A stretch of 45,487 nucleotides of DNA from Pseudonocardiales bacterium (lineage in GTDB: Bacteria; Actinomycetota; Actinomycetes; Mycobacteriales; Jatrophihabitantaceae), in NCBI GenBank assembly GCA_030840445.1, contig JAVEEN010000152.1:1-45487 (forward strand). The letters run 5' to 3'. The notes beneath the pieces were generated by a model, which did no database searches, was not told where the DNA came from, and was given only the letters and a program-made list of their open reading frames with translations. Below, one piece after another: positions 1 through 8,914 of the stretch. The position numbers and the translations under genes are program-made. Each line of letters opens with the position of its first letter. Positions within the stretch are counted from its first letter, which is position 1.

Positions 1-130
1 CCAACTTCGGGTAGCCGGGCAAGGGGCGCAGCGCTCCCAATTCCGGGTCGCAACTGACGCTGTAGGCCCCCACAAATGGCCGCCAGCAGGAATCCGGCTC
101 GTAGGACGCCGGCTGAACCTGTGAGCGGCC
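1..130 (-). other. Left edge; possible start of a cut-off minus-strand gene
   Basis: The 130 bases left of the fumarylacetoacetase stop hold no complete gene. On the minus strand the frame that continues past that stop stays open to the window edge, and about four fifths of its codons end in G or C. The competing plus-strand frame, which ends at 122, is less biased. The only in-frame start I see is a GTG at 71-73, without a convincing ribosome binding site. It may be a fourth gene of the tyrosine operon, but the product is not recognisable from the roughly 24 codons visible. Confidence 0.25.
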
Positions 131-1321
131 TTAGCCGATTCTGCCCCGTACCTCGCCCAGCAGGAGAGGCGTCCCGTCGGCGCCAGGCGCGCTCGCGGTG
201 ATCACCACTTCGTCACCGTCCTCAAGGAATGACCTGCTGGAACCATCGTCAAGTGTCACCGGTTCCGCGCCGTTCCAGCTCAGCTCGAGTAGACAGCCAC
301 GTTGATCAGGCCGCGGGCCGCTCACCGTGCCAGAACCGAAAATGTCGCCGGTACGCAGACGCGCGCCGTTCACAGTCAGATGCGCCAGCATCTGAGCGGG
401 CGACCAGTACATGTCGGCGAAGCGTGGCCTGGAGACGAGCGTGCCATTGAGGTTCACCTCGAGGTCGATGTCCAGGCCGGAGCGCATGGCACTGTCATCG
501 AGGTAAGGCAGCGGGACCGGATTCCGAGCAGGCGGTTCAATCCACGCCTCGGCGAGCGCCTCCAACGGCGTTATCCATGCCGATATCGACGTGGCGAAAG
601 ACTTGCCGAGGAATGGACCGAGCGGCACGTACTCCCAAGCCTGAATGTCACGCGCCGACCAGTCGTTGAGCAGGCAGAGGCCGAAAACATGCTCGGCGAA
701 GGCCGAGACGGCTACCGGCTGACCTGGCGCTGACCCGAGGCCGACAACGAAGGCCACTTCGGCCTCGATATCCAGTCGCGTCGTGGGGCCGAAGGTCACC
801 GAGCCGCCGCCTGCTCGCGCTTGTCCGGCCGGTCTGTGCACCTCGGTCCCGGAGACGAAGATCGTCCCGGCTCGTCCGTGGTAGCCGATCGGCAGGTGCT
901 TCCAGTTGGGAGTCAGCGGCTCGCTGCCCGGGCGAAAGATTCGCCCCACGTTCGTTGCGTGGTGCTCGGAGGCGTAGAAGTCGACGTAGTCGGCTACCTC
1001 GATGGGCAGGTGGAGTTGGACGTCGTCGACGGGAATCAGCTGTGCCGACACCGCCTCACGGAAGCCTTCGTCGCCGAGCATGAATTGCAGTCGGGTGCGC
1101 ACCAGCGACCATGCCTTGGGTCCGAGTGCCATGAACGTGTTCAACGACGGCGCCGCGAATGCCGACGCATGCGGAATATCCAGCCGGGAAAGGTCCAACA
1201 CGTGGCTCCCGACGGCGACCCCGACCCGCCGGTTCCCACCAGCTCGCGAAAAGACCCCGTAGGGCAGATGGTGCCGGGTGAAGGCCGAATCCTGCGGAAT
1301 TTCCAGCCAGTCGGCTATCAC
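131..1321 (-). CDS. fahA: Fumarylacetoacetase
   Basis: This 396-aa protein hydrolyses fumarylacetoacetate to fumarate and acetoacetate, the last step of cytoplasmic tyrosine degradation. It is full length for the FAH family. Metal and catalytic residues match in order: DFYASEHH near residues 114-121, the ExE pair Glu186/Glu188, then Asp220, Arg224, Gln227, Tyr231 and Lys240 in the segment from LNDWSARDIQ to GKSFAT. I chose the GTG at 1319-1321, which overlaps the upstream stop as GTGA; this implies translational coupling. The frame is open 23 codons further upstream, but that part overlaps the neighbour and does not look like FAH. It lies downstream of HPD in the same operon. Homogentisate dioxygenase and maleylacetoacetate isomerase are not in the window. 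Confidence 0.95.
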   Translation of the reverse strand: MIADWLEIPQDSAFTRHHLPYGVFSRAGGNRRVGVAVGSHVLDLSRLDIPHASAFAAPSLNTFMALGPKAWSLVRTRLQFMLGDEGFREAVSAQLIPVDDVQLHLPIEVADYVDFYASEHHATNVGRIFRPGSEPLTPNWKHLPIGYHGRAGTIFVSGTEVHRPAGQARAGGGSVTFGPTTRLDIEAEVAFVVGLGSAPGQPVAVSAFAEHVFGLCLLNDWSARDIQAWEYVPLGPFLGKSFATSISAWITPLEALAEAWIEPPARNPVPLPYLDDSAMRSGLDIDLEVNLNGTLVSRPRFADMYWSPAQMLAHLTVNGARLRTGDIFGSGTVSGPRPDQRGCLLELSWNGAEPVTLDDGSSRSFLEDGDEVVITASAPGADGTPLLLGEVRGRIG

Positions 1322-2256
1322 GCCAGCTTCCCTTCGCGGTGTATCAGACCGAGCGCGGCGAGTTCGTCGACCGGCTCGGCAGTGCTGCACGAACCATAGG
1401 ACATGAACGCCTGGCGGACCTTGGTCACCACGTCCAGGGTCATCGATCCGACCTGGCAGACAAGCGCATCGGGATCCGTCTGTTCCAGCACTCTGACAAT
1501 GTCACCCAGGGCGGCTCCGTTCACCGCCGCGGCGACCGCGACCAGCAGATTCAGAAATCCGTGGTGGGTAAAGCCTGTTCGATCATCGCGATAGCGCACG
1601 GCGCGATGCAGGCCCGCGGTCGCCTTGAATGGCACGCCGACGGCGATCAACCCGTGCACCGTCGAGGCGAGGGCTTCGCAGGAAGGGAAGAACTCCGAAC
1701 GGAGGCCACCGCAGCGGAGCTTCGCAGCACAGCCCTGATCGTGTAGCGCCTTCAGTAGGTCCTCGGGCCCTGGCTGCGGGATTTCTACGTAGCGAGTGAG
1801 CCGCCCGCTGACCCACGGGGTCGCCGCCAGTGCTGCCCGCAGACCCGCAGGACCGGCCTCGGTCAGCGGATGCTCCACCGCAACCAGGCTGACCCTCGAC
1901 TGGTTAGCGCACTCGAGGGCCGCCCTGTCGAGCGTGTCGAGCGGTTCAGCTCCGATCAGGGCAAGCTCGAACGCATCGTCTGCACGCAGCTGCCCAAGCA
2001 GGTCGTGCAGGTCAGCGACACGGCACAGGAAACGGTTCGTGTGCACCGGATCGCCAGCGACGACGTCGCTTCGGTGACGCCGTACGGCAGCCGGCATCGT
2101 CAGCAACTCGGGCGGGAACGTACCGGCGTCATCGACCAATGACGCGAACAGGCTCTCGTCGGTCCGCGCCTCAGGCACCGCGTCAGGCCTACCCGTCCAC
2201 CCGAGTACCCCGAACGGTAGAACGGTTACCCGCCGAGCTCCACGCATATCGGCCAT
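1318..2256 (-). CDS. Conserved protein of unknown function in the tyrosine operon
   Basis: This is a 312-aa soluble protein that I cannot assign to a characterised enzyme. It has no signal peptide or membrane segment. Distinctive stretches are SLVDDAGTFPPE near residue 40, KLRCGGLRSEFFPS near 175, and PFKATAGLHRAVRY followed by THHGFLNLL near 210-235. Proteins with this pattern recur in actinobacteria as hypotheticals. The clustered Gly, His, Lys and Arg residues suggest an enzyme active site rather than a structural role. The gene starts 14 nt after the HPD stop and overlaps the FAH start by GTGA, so it is co-transcribed and coupled with both. That context suggests a step or accessory role in homogentisate or maleylacetoacetate metabolism; this is inference only. 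Confidence 0.8.
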   Translation of the reverse strand: MADMRGARRVTVLPFGVLGWTGRPDAVPEARTDESLFASLVDDAGTFPPELLTMPAAVRRHRSDVVAGDPVHTNRFLCRVADLHDLLGQLRADDAFELALIGAEPLDTLDRAALECANQSRVSLVAVEHPLTEAGPAGLRAALAATPWVSGRLTRYVEIPQPGPEDLLKALHDQGCAAKLRCGGLRSEFFPSCEALASTVHGLIAVGVPFKATAGLHRAVRYRDDRTGFTHHGFLNLLVAVAAAVNGAALGDIVRVLEQTDPDALVCQVGSMTLDVVTKVRQAFMSYGSCSTAEPVDELAALGLIHREGKLA

Positions 2257-2270
2257 CGTCGCGTCTTCGG

Positions 2271-3642
<1,372 letters not shown>

Positions 3643-4152
3643 ATGCACTCTCCGACCTTCGAGCTCGACAAGCTCGACATCAGCCTGCTCACCGCCATGC
3701 GCGAAAATCCACGGGCGGGAGAACTGGAACTGTCCCGTGTCGTCGGCGTCGCGCGCGCAACGGTTCATGCCCGGACCAGGAGAATGGAGGAGGCCGGCGT
3801 GATCACCGGTTACGGGCCGGACATCGATCTAGCTGCCGCGGGATTCGCCGTGACTGCCTTCGTGACGCTCGAGATCGCTCAGGGCGCGCTCACCGAGACT
3901 GCTACCGAACTGCTATCGGTCCCCGGCGTGGTCGAGGCGTACTCCACAACCGGCCCTGGTGACGTGTTGTGCAAGGTCGCTGCCAGGTCACACCTGGCTC
4001 TACAGGAGACTCTTCTCCAGCTGAGCAGCCTCTCGATGGTCGTCCGTTCGACCAGCATCGTCGGGTTGTCAGTCGTCGTGGCACCTCGGATGTGGGCACC
4101 GCTGTCGTCGGAGACAGCACCGGGTTCGCCGCACGCACCCGGTCACAGGTGA
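3643..4152 (+). CDS. Lrp/AsnC family transcriptional regulator
   Basis: This 169-aa DNA-binding regulator has an N-terminal winged helix-turn-helix (about residues 8-60, starting FELDKLDISLL, recognition helix near VARATVHARTRRMEE). It is followed by a C-terminal RAM/ligand-sensing domain (about 75-150) with the typical GVVEAYSTTGPGDVLCKV strand pattern. The frame is open from 3547, but the ATG at 3643 follows a GAGAAGTGAG ribosome binding site and starts the recognisable domain. The protein is divergent from the HPD operon, so it is probably the local aromatic-amino-acid-responsive regulator of tyrosine degradation; that role is inferred. The Pro/His-rich tail after residue 150 is unlike most family members. 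Confidence 0.88.
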   Translation: MHSPTFELDKLDISLLTAMRENPRAGELELSRVVGVARATVHARTRRMEEAGVITGYGPDIDLAAAGFAVTAFVTLEIAQGALTETATELLSVPGVVEAYSTTGPGDVLCKVAARSHLALQETLLQLSSLSMVVRSTSIVGLSVVVAPRMWAPLSSETAPGSPHAPGHR

Positions 4153-4193
4153 TCGATTGTCAGTAGCCGATAAGCAGTTCGGGATAGTGCTCT

Positions 4194-4697
4194 CTAGCTG
4201 GTGAGGCTCAGCAACTTCTCGACGTGGCCCCGAGGATCGACGTCGTACATCGCCTGCGCGATGCTGCCGTCGGCATCGATGAGGAATGTCGATCGGATTA
4301 CTCCAAGCGAGGTCTGGCCATCCTTGGTCTTCTCGCCCCACGCTCCGTATGCCTCGTGAACGATTCGGTTCGGATCTGACAGCAACGGGAAAGTCAGCTG
4401 GTGTGCGTCTCGGAACTCCACAAGCTTGTCCAGCGGATCTCTGGAGATACCGAGCACGTCGACGCCGGCCTGGTTCAGCGCCTGCAGACTCGCCTGGAAG
4501 TCGCAGGCTTCGCGGGTACAGCCGGGAGTCAGTGCCTTCGGGTAGAAGAAGACCAGCACTCGCCGGCCGCGATGTTCGGCGAGTGAGGACTTCCGTCCGT
4601 CGGCATCGACGAGTTCGAAGTCCGGAGCGACCTCGCCGGGTTCGACCCGTCGCGCCCGGGATGGCGTGCCGGAAGATGCTGCATTGAAGGACGTCAT
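4194..4697 (-). CDS. bcp: Thiol peroxidase of the PrxQ/BCP family
   Basis: This 167-aa cytoplasmic peroxiredoxin reduces hydrogen peroxide and organic hydroperoxides. The thioredoxin fold carries the peroxidatic Cys60 in TPGCTREAC and the resolving Cys65 five residues later, the PrxQ arrangement. The later Arg of VIRSTFLIDADG is also conserved. The frame is open 10 codons further upstream, but the ATG at 4695-4697 has an AGGAG box six bases before it and clears the upstream gene. It begins 7 nt after the cofC stop, so it belongs to the fgd-cofC operon. That links peroxide defence to F420 reduction by gene order; whether the two act together is not shown. Confidence 0.9.
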   Translation of the reverse strand: MTSFNAASSGTPSRARRVEPGEVAPDFELVDADGRKSSLAEHRGRRVLVFFYPKALTPGCTREACDFQASLQALNQAGVDVLGISRDPLDKLVEFRDAHQLTFPLLSDPNRIVHEAYGAWGEKTKDGQTSLGVIRSTFLIDADGSIAQAMYDVDPRGHVEKLLSLTS

Positions 4698-4704
4698 GAT
4701 TCTC

Positions 4705-5352
4705 CTATGCGATTGCGGTGAGCTCACGAGAGCGCAACCACGCAGCGGTAGCCGGCCCGGCCTGCGCGAGGGAGATGAGCGAGCTCCACTCGTCGATGTC
4801 GCGGCGTAGATCGTCGGCCGCGAGGTCGCTCAGGTCGAGTGCCCCGTCGGCGACATGACATCGACGCGATCCTGGTCCGAATCGAGGCTCGACCATCCGT
4901 GGGTTCCGGCAGGCGAGCAGCGTCGTGCCGACCCCTTCGATGTCGGAAACCATGGCGGCCCGATCAGCCGGCACGTGGTCGAGGAGGGCACTCAGCGAGG
5001 TGGGTTGGCATCCGGCGAGATCGGCCATCATCAGGGCGAGCGGGCCGCCACCTGAATCGACAATGATTTGCCGGCCAAGACGGAATGCCTCGTTCAGACC
5101 GTGCGGTGCCGCTTCGACCACTCGAATGGCACCTAGTCGGGCGAGCACCCGGGCCGCGAATCGATCCGCGGTCACGACCAAGCAACGGCTCACGCCATCC
5201 GCCCTCAGAACCGCCCGAACCGAGTCACCGGCCATGGCCAGCGCCAGGTCGGCGCGTTCGCCGACCGACAGCTGGCTGCTCAGCCGAGTTTTGGCCTGGT
5301 CTAGCGGCTTGAGTGCGAGCACCACGTTCCAGCCCGGACGAGGGTCGGTCAT
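4705..5352 (-). CDS. cofC: Phosphoenolpyruvate/2-phospholactate guanylyltransferase (F420 biosynthesis)
   Basis: This 215-aa nucleotidyltransferase of the CofC/FbiD family activates phosphoenolpyruvate (in actinobacteria) or 2-phospho-L-lactate with GTP, giving the donor for F420 side-chain assembly. The N-terminal VLALKPLDQAKTRLSS loop is the nucleotide-binding signature. LALMMADLAGCQPTSL near residue 105 supplies the metal-binding Asp, and FGPGSRRCH near 158 is a family hallmark. The ATG at 5350-5352 starts 2 nt after the fgd stop, so the pair is surely one transcript. Coupling cofactor synthesis with the enzyme that reduces it is a sensible arrangement. The other F420 gene in the window is fbiC at 11268; fbiA and fbiB are absent here. 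Confidence 0.9.
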   Translation of the reverse strand: MTDPRPGWNVVLALKPLDQAKTRLSSQLSVGERADLALAMAGDSVRAVLRADGVSRCLVVTADRFAARVLARLGAIRVVEAAPHGLNEAFRLGRQIIVDSGGGPLALMMADLAGCQPTSLSALLDHVPADRAAMVSDIEGVGTTLLACRNPRMVEPRFGPGSRRCHVADGALDLSDLAADDLRRDIDEWSSLISLAQAGPATAAWLRSRELTAIA

Positions 5353-5354
5353 CG

Positions 5355-6356
5355 TCAGCCCACCAGTTGTCGCAACCGCGGCAGGATCTCTTTTCCGTAG
5401 AGGTGCAGGAATCGTTCCTGGTCCGGACCCGGTGCGTGAAAGACCAGATGGGTGAAGCCCAGATCGAGATAGCGCTTGATGCTCTCCACGTGCTCGTCAG
5501 GGTCGCTGGACACGATGAAGCGGCTGGACGCGCGGTCGATCGGCAGGGCATCAGCCAGTCGCTGCATCTCCATCGGGTCCTCGACGCCGGTCTTCTCATC
5601 CGAGGACAGCGCCAATGCCCCCCAGAACCTGGTGTCGTTCAGCGCGCGCTCGGCGTCCGGGTCGAAGGAGACTTTGACCTCGATCAGCATGTCTACGTCG
5701 GTGACGTTGCGGCCGGCCTTCTCCGCACCTTCACGAACAGCCGGCAACAGCACGTCGGTGTACAGCGTCGACGGCTTGCCACTGGTGGTGATGAAGCCTT
5801 CGCCCTTGCGTCCGGCCAACCGAGTGGCCGCCGGACCGGACCCGGCAATGTACAAGGGCACCGGCGTCTCGGGACGGTCGTAGATCGTCGCCTTGTCCAC
5901 CTTGTAGTACGTGCCTTCGAAGTCGACGCGATCCTCGCTCCACAGCAACTTGAGCACGTCGATGGCTTCCCGGAGGCGGGCAAATCTCTCTTTCGCTTCC
6001 GGCCATTCGATACCGAGTGGAGCCTCGTTCATGGACTCGCCGGATCCGATGCCGAGTACAACCCGGTTCGGGAACAGGCAGCCCAGGGTCGCAAAAGCCT
6101 GAGCCACGACGGCCGGGTGGTAACGGAACGTCGGTGTCAGGACACTCGTACCGATGATGATGCGTTCGGTTGCGGCACCCAGCGCTCCGAGCCAGGGCAG
6201 CGCTGCTGGCGCGTGGCCACCGTCGTGGCGCCATGGTTGCAGGTGGTCACTGACGAACACCGAGTCGAAGCCGAGGTCCTCCGCCAACACCGAGTAGCGC
6301 AGCAACTCCCTGGGGGCGAACTGCTCCGCCGATGCCTTGTAACCGAACCTGATCAT
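5355..6356 (-). CDS. fgd: F420-dependent glucose-6-phosphate dehydrogenase
   Basis: This 333-aa luciferase-like TIM-barrel enzyme oxidises glucose 6-phosphate to 6-phosphogluconolactone while reducing F420, the main source of F420H2 in many actinobacteria. It follows mycobacterial FGD1 closely over its whole length. It has GYKASAEQFAPREL at the N-terminus, His38 and Trp42 in SDHLQPWR (FGD1 His40 and Trp44), Glu107 in GIGSGESMNE (FGD1 Glu109), FRYHPAVVAQAFATLG, and HLVFHAPGPDQERFL at the C-terminus. The ATG has an AAAGGAG box about ten bases upstream. It is first in the fgd-cofC-bcp operon. A related F420 sugar or alcohol dehydrogenase is possible but less likely given the active-site match. 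Confidence 0.92.
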   Translation of the reverse strand: MIRFGYKASAEQFAPRELLRYSVLAEDLGFDSVFVSDHLQPWRHDGGHAPAALPWLGALGAATERIIIGTSVLTPTFRYHPAVVAQAFATLGCLFPNRVVLGIGSGESMNEAPLGIEWPEAKERFARLREAIDVLKLLWSEDRVDFEGTYYKVDKATIYDRPETPVPLYIAGSGPAATRLAGRKGEGFITTSGKPSTLYTDVLLPAVREGAEKAGRNVTDVDMLIEVKVSFDPDAERALNDTRFWGALALSSDEKTGVEDPMEMQRLADALPIDRASSRFIVSSDPDEHVESIKRYLDLGFTHLVFHAPGPDQERFLHLYGKEILPRLRQLVG

Positions 6357-6650
6357 CCTGCGTTGCTCCTTTGCATAATGGCCAATGTCACGCGGGGGTA
6401 GCTTGTTCCACCGGCACCCGCCGTAGGGGTTTAAGCCTCAGGCCCGAACCGCTCCGGAAAGAACCAAGGAACGGTAATCTTCAGTCGGTAGAAAAAGGAT
6501 ATGGGATACAACTTCAATGTCAAGCTCGCGGCGGGCGTGGCAAAGTACGTCGTGATCAGGCCGCCACGGCTTCGGGGCATAGTCGAACAGGTTGGCCGAT
6601 TCAGCTTTGATAGTGGGTGGTCCAGCGGCCGGGAGTCGATGGACAGCTCG
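6357..6650. promoter_or_regulatory. fgd promoter region
   Basis: This 294-bp gap between the MFS stop and the fgd start has no convincing gene. On the minus strand there is a good sigma-70-like promoter: -35 TTGACA at 6518-6523, a 16-bp spacer, and -10 TATCCT at 6496-6501. It points at fgd with a leader of about 130 nt. Two short plus-strand open frames here (6371-6610 and 6501-6875) have no ribosome binding site or recognisable protein sequence. Confidence 0.55.
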
Positions 6651-7946
6651 TCACGTCAGGGCCCGTCTCGGCACTCCGACAAGATTGATGATCGCGGCGG
6701 CGAACAGGATCCCCGCGGCCACCGTCATGGCAGCCCGGGCGCCGTAGCCGCCGTAGATCCACCCGAGTGCGCTGGGACCGATGAGCGCTCCCAGGTCGAC
6801 GAAGAACCGATAGCCACCAAGCACCATCGCACGACGCGGACCCGATACCAGATCGGACAGCAGCGCGGTCTGTGAGCTGGAGAAGAAATCCCCGGTTCCC
6901 ACCAGCATCGCCGCGAGAATGTAACTCCAGTAATTCGTGGCCAACACCGGAAAGAACAGATCACCCGCCGCGAGAATCAGCAGGCCCGCGACGACTATCT
7001 TCTTCCGTCCTATCCGATCGCCCAGTACCGCACCAGGGATCGTCACCGCGATACCCACCAAGGACATCAGCGTGACTCCGGTGGCGGTCTGCACCGGGCT
7101 CAGATGAACGCTGGATTCGGCGAACAACGGCAGCACCGTATTGCGAAACCCATGCCGGTTCACCATGTTGGCAAACACCCCGAAGAAGATCGCGGCGAAT
7201 GCGACCGTGGTACCCGATATGAGGATCGCGCGTCGGCCGGATGTGCTCGCCGCCACGCCTGCGTCCGAGGCTCCGGCCTGCTTACCGCTGGCCGCCTTCT
7301 CGGCCGCCGACCGCATGGCCGCGGCGCTGATACTGCCGAGCAGGGGCGCCAGAGTCAGTCCGCTGAGCAGCGAGGCCACCACCGCCACTCCGTAGGCGGA
7401 TCGCCAGCCCCAGGCACTGCCGACCACACCGCCAATCAGCGGGTAGATAGCGATGCCGAGATTGTTGGCCACCTGGTACAGACTCATCACCCGGCCCCGA
7501 ATGGCCGCCGGCGCGATGTCGCTGAGCCCGGACAAGACGACGGTGGCGAGCAGACCGGCGCCTACTCCGGAACCGACTCGGGCCGCGATGAGCGATTCGA
7601 AGTTCGGCGCGAAGATGCCAGCCGCCGAGGAGCCGGCATTGAGCAGCACGCCGATGGTCACCACCCGGCGTGGCCCCATGCGGGAAGTCATCGCTCCCGA
7701 GGGCAGATCGACGATCAGCCGGGCGAGTCCGTAGGCAGAGACAAAGGCGCCGATTGCTGAGGCAGATTTGCCCATGCTGTGCTGGATATCAGGCAGTAGC
7801 GGGGTGAACAGATTGTTCGAGGCCACCGACAGGAACAGGCCGATGAACAACAGCCGAGCTTCCGGCGGCATCTTGGGACGGGCGCCCTCGAGAGGAATCG
7901 TGCCGCTCGAGGCCGCGGCGCCATTGCCGCGATGTGAGAAGGACAT
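6651..7946 (-). CDS. Major facilitator superfamily transporter
   Basis: This 431-aa inner-membrane transporter is predicted to have 12 hydrophobic helices in two halves, separated by a loop near residues 200-235 rich in Ala, Lys and Ser (SAAEKAASGKQAGASDAG). The first half carries SGAMTSRMGPRRVV, the MFS motif A loop between helices 2 and 3; GDRIGRKKIVVAG is its counterpart in the second half. The composition resembles drug/metabolite efflux members of the DHA1 type. The ATG lies 12 nt after the ABC ATPase stop, so it is the last gene of the importer operon. Pairing an exporter with a high-affinity importer suggests export of a related product or of excess substrate, but the sequence does not reveal the substrate. 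Confidence 0.85.
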   Translation of the reverse strand: MSFSHRGNGAAASSGTIPLEGARPKMPPEARLLFIGLFLSVASNNLFTPLLPDIQHSMGKSASAIGAFVSAYGLARLIVDLPSGAMTSRMGPRRVVTIGVLLNAGSSAAGIFAPNFESLIAARVGSGVGAGLLATVVLSGLSDIAPAAIRGRVMSLYQVANNLGIAIYPLIGGVVGSAWGWRSAYGVAVVASLLSGLTLAPLLGSISAAAMRSAAEKAASGKQAGASDAGVAASTSGRRAILISGTTVAFAAIFFGVFANMVNRHGFRNTVLPLFAESSVHLSPVQTATGVTLMSLVGIAVTIPGAVLGDRIGRKKIVVAGLLILAAGDLFFPVLATNYWSYILAAMLVGTGDFFSSSQTALLSDLVSGPRRAMVLGGYRFFVDLGALIGPSALGWIYGGYGARAAMTVAAGILFAAAIINLVGVPRRALT

Positions 7947-7958
7947 TCGGCTCCGCGG

Positions 7959-8825
7959 CTAGCTGGCCGTCGCTCCGGCGTCGAGCATGCCTGGCTGCTC
8001 GGGTGCCGCAGCGGTCGACGGTCCCAGTTTGCCGTCCTGATCCTCCATGACCAGTCGTAGCACGTGATCCCGCAACTCGGCGGCGCGTCGGTTGTCGAGC
8101 AGACCCTGGCGGCGGAGCCGCGGCCGTGGCAGGTCGACCGAGACGATCTCCTTCACGGTCCCGGGTGACGCCGACATGACGGCAATCCGGTCGGAGAGGA
8201 ATACCGCTTCGTCCACGTCGTGGGTCACGAACAGCGTGGTGGTATTTGCCTTCGAGACAATCAGAGCCAGCTCCTCCTGCAACCGCAGCCGGGTGAAGGC
8301 ATCCAAGGCTCCGAACGGCTCGTCCATCAGCAGCAGGCTCGGCCCACTGACCAGCGCCCTGGCCAGCCCTGCCCGCTGCTTCATACCGCCGGACAGCTGG
8401 CGCGGATAGTAATCGGCGTACTTGGTGAGCCCGACCAGTTCGAGCTGCTCGGCCACCTTCGCCCGACTCTCCTGCTTGGACAGCGTCTTGGCGATCTCGT
8501 TCAGACCCATCGTCACGTTGTCGCGAACCGTTTTCCAGGGCATCAAAGCCGCGTCCTGGAAGACGAACCCGAGCCGTTTCGGCACTCCACGCACCGGATT
8601 TCCGTCGATGCTGATGGAGCCGGCGTTGTAGGGGGCGAGACCGCCGACCATCCGGATCAGGCTGGTCTTGCCACAGCCGGAGGCGCCGACCAGGCTTACG
8701 AATTCACCGGACTGCACGCGCAGGTTCACATTGCGCAAAGCCACGTTCGCTGTGCCCCGTCGCTGGGCGTAGAGCTTACCCACCGCGACGATGTCGATCG
8801 CCGCCCCTGGCTGTGTCGCCGTCAT
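7959..8825 (-). CDS. ABC transporter ATP-binding protein, nitrate/sulfonate/taurine type
   Basis: This 288-aa cytoplasmic ATPase energises the importer made with its two neighbours. It has Walker A GASGCGKT near residues 48-55, a Q-loop in FVFQDAALMPWKTV (the WKTV variant usual for SsuB/TauB/NrtD), signature LSGGMKQR, Walker B LLLMDEPFGALD and the H-loop LFVTHDVDEA. The frame is open 30 codons further from a GTG at 8915, but the ATG at 8823-8825 has a GAGG box and starts where family homology starts. It is 89 nt downstream of the binding-protein gene. The C-terminal 40 residues beyond the core domain are low complexity. Confidence 0.9.
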   Translation of the reverse strand: MTATQPGAAIDIVAVGKLYAQRRGTANVALRNVNLRVQSGEFVSLVGASGCGKTSLIRMVGGLAPYNAGSISIDGNPVRGVPKRLGFVFQDAALMPWKTVRDNVTMGLNEIAKTLSKQESRAKVAEQLELVGLTKYADYYPRQLSGGMKQRAGLARALVSGPSLLLMDEPFGALDAFTRLRLQEELALIVSKANTTTLFVTHDVDEAVFLSDRIAVMSASPGTVKEIVSVDLPRPRLRRQGLLDNRRAAELRDHVLRLVMEDQDGKLGPSTAAAPEQPGMLDAGATAS

Positions 8826-8914
8826 GTCACTACCTCTGGTTGCCGGATCGCTGAAAGAATTCTGGGAGGAAACGCCTGGGCTGAGGAGTTCACCAGCCAG
8901 CCCAGGCGAACCCA

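Noticed and set aside
5313-6401. Long plus-strand open frame opposite fgd
   Set aside because: It lies antisense to a clear F420-dependent dehydrogenase and its translation is Arg/Gln/Val-rich low-complexity sequence without family motifs.
6371-6875. Two short plus-strand frames in the fgd upstream region
   Set aside because: They have no ribosome binding site, no conserved pattern, and one runs into the antisense of the MFS gene.
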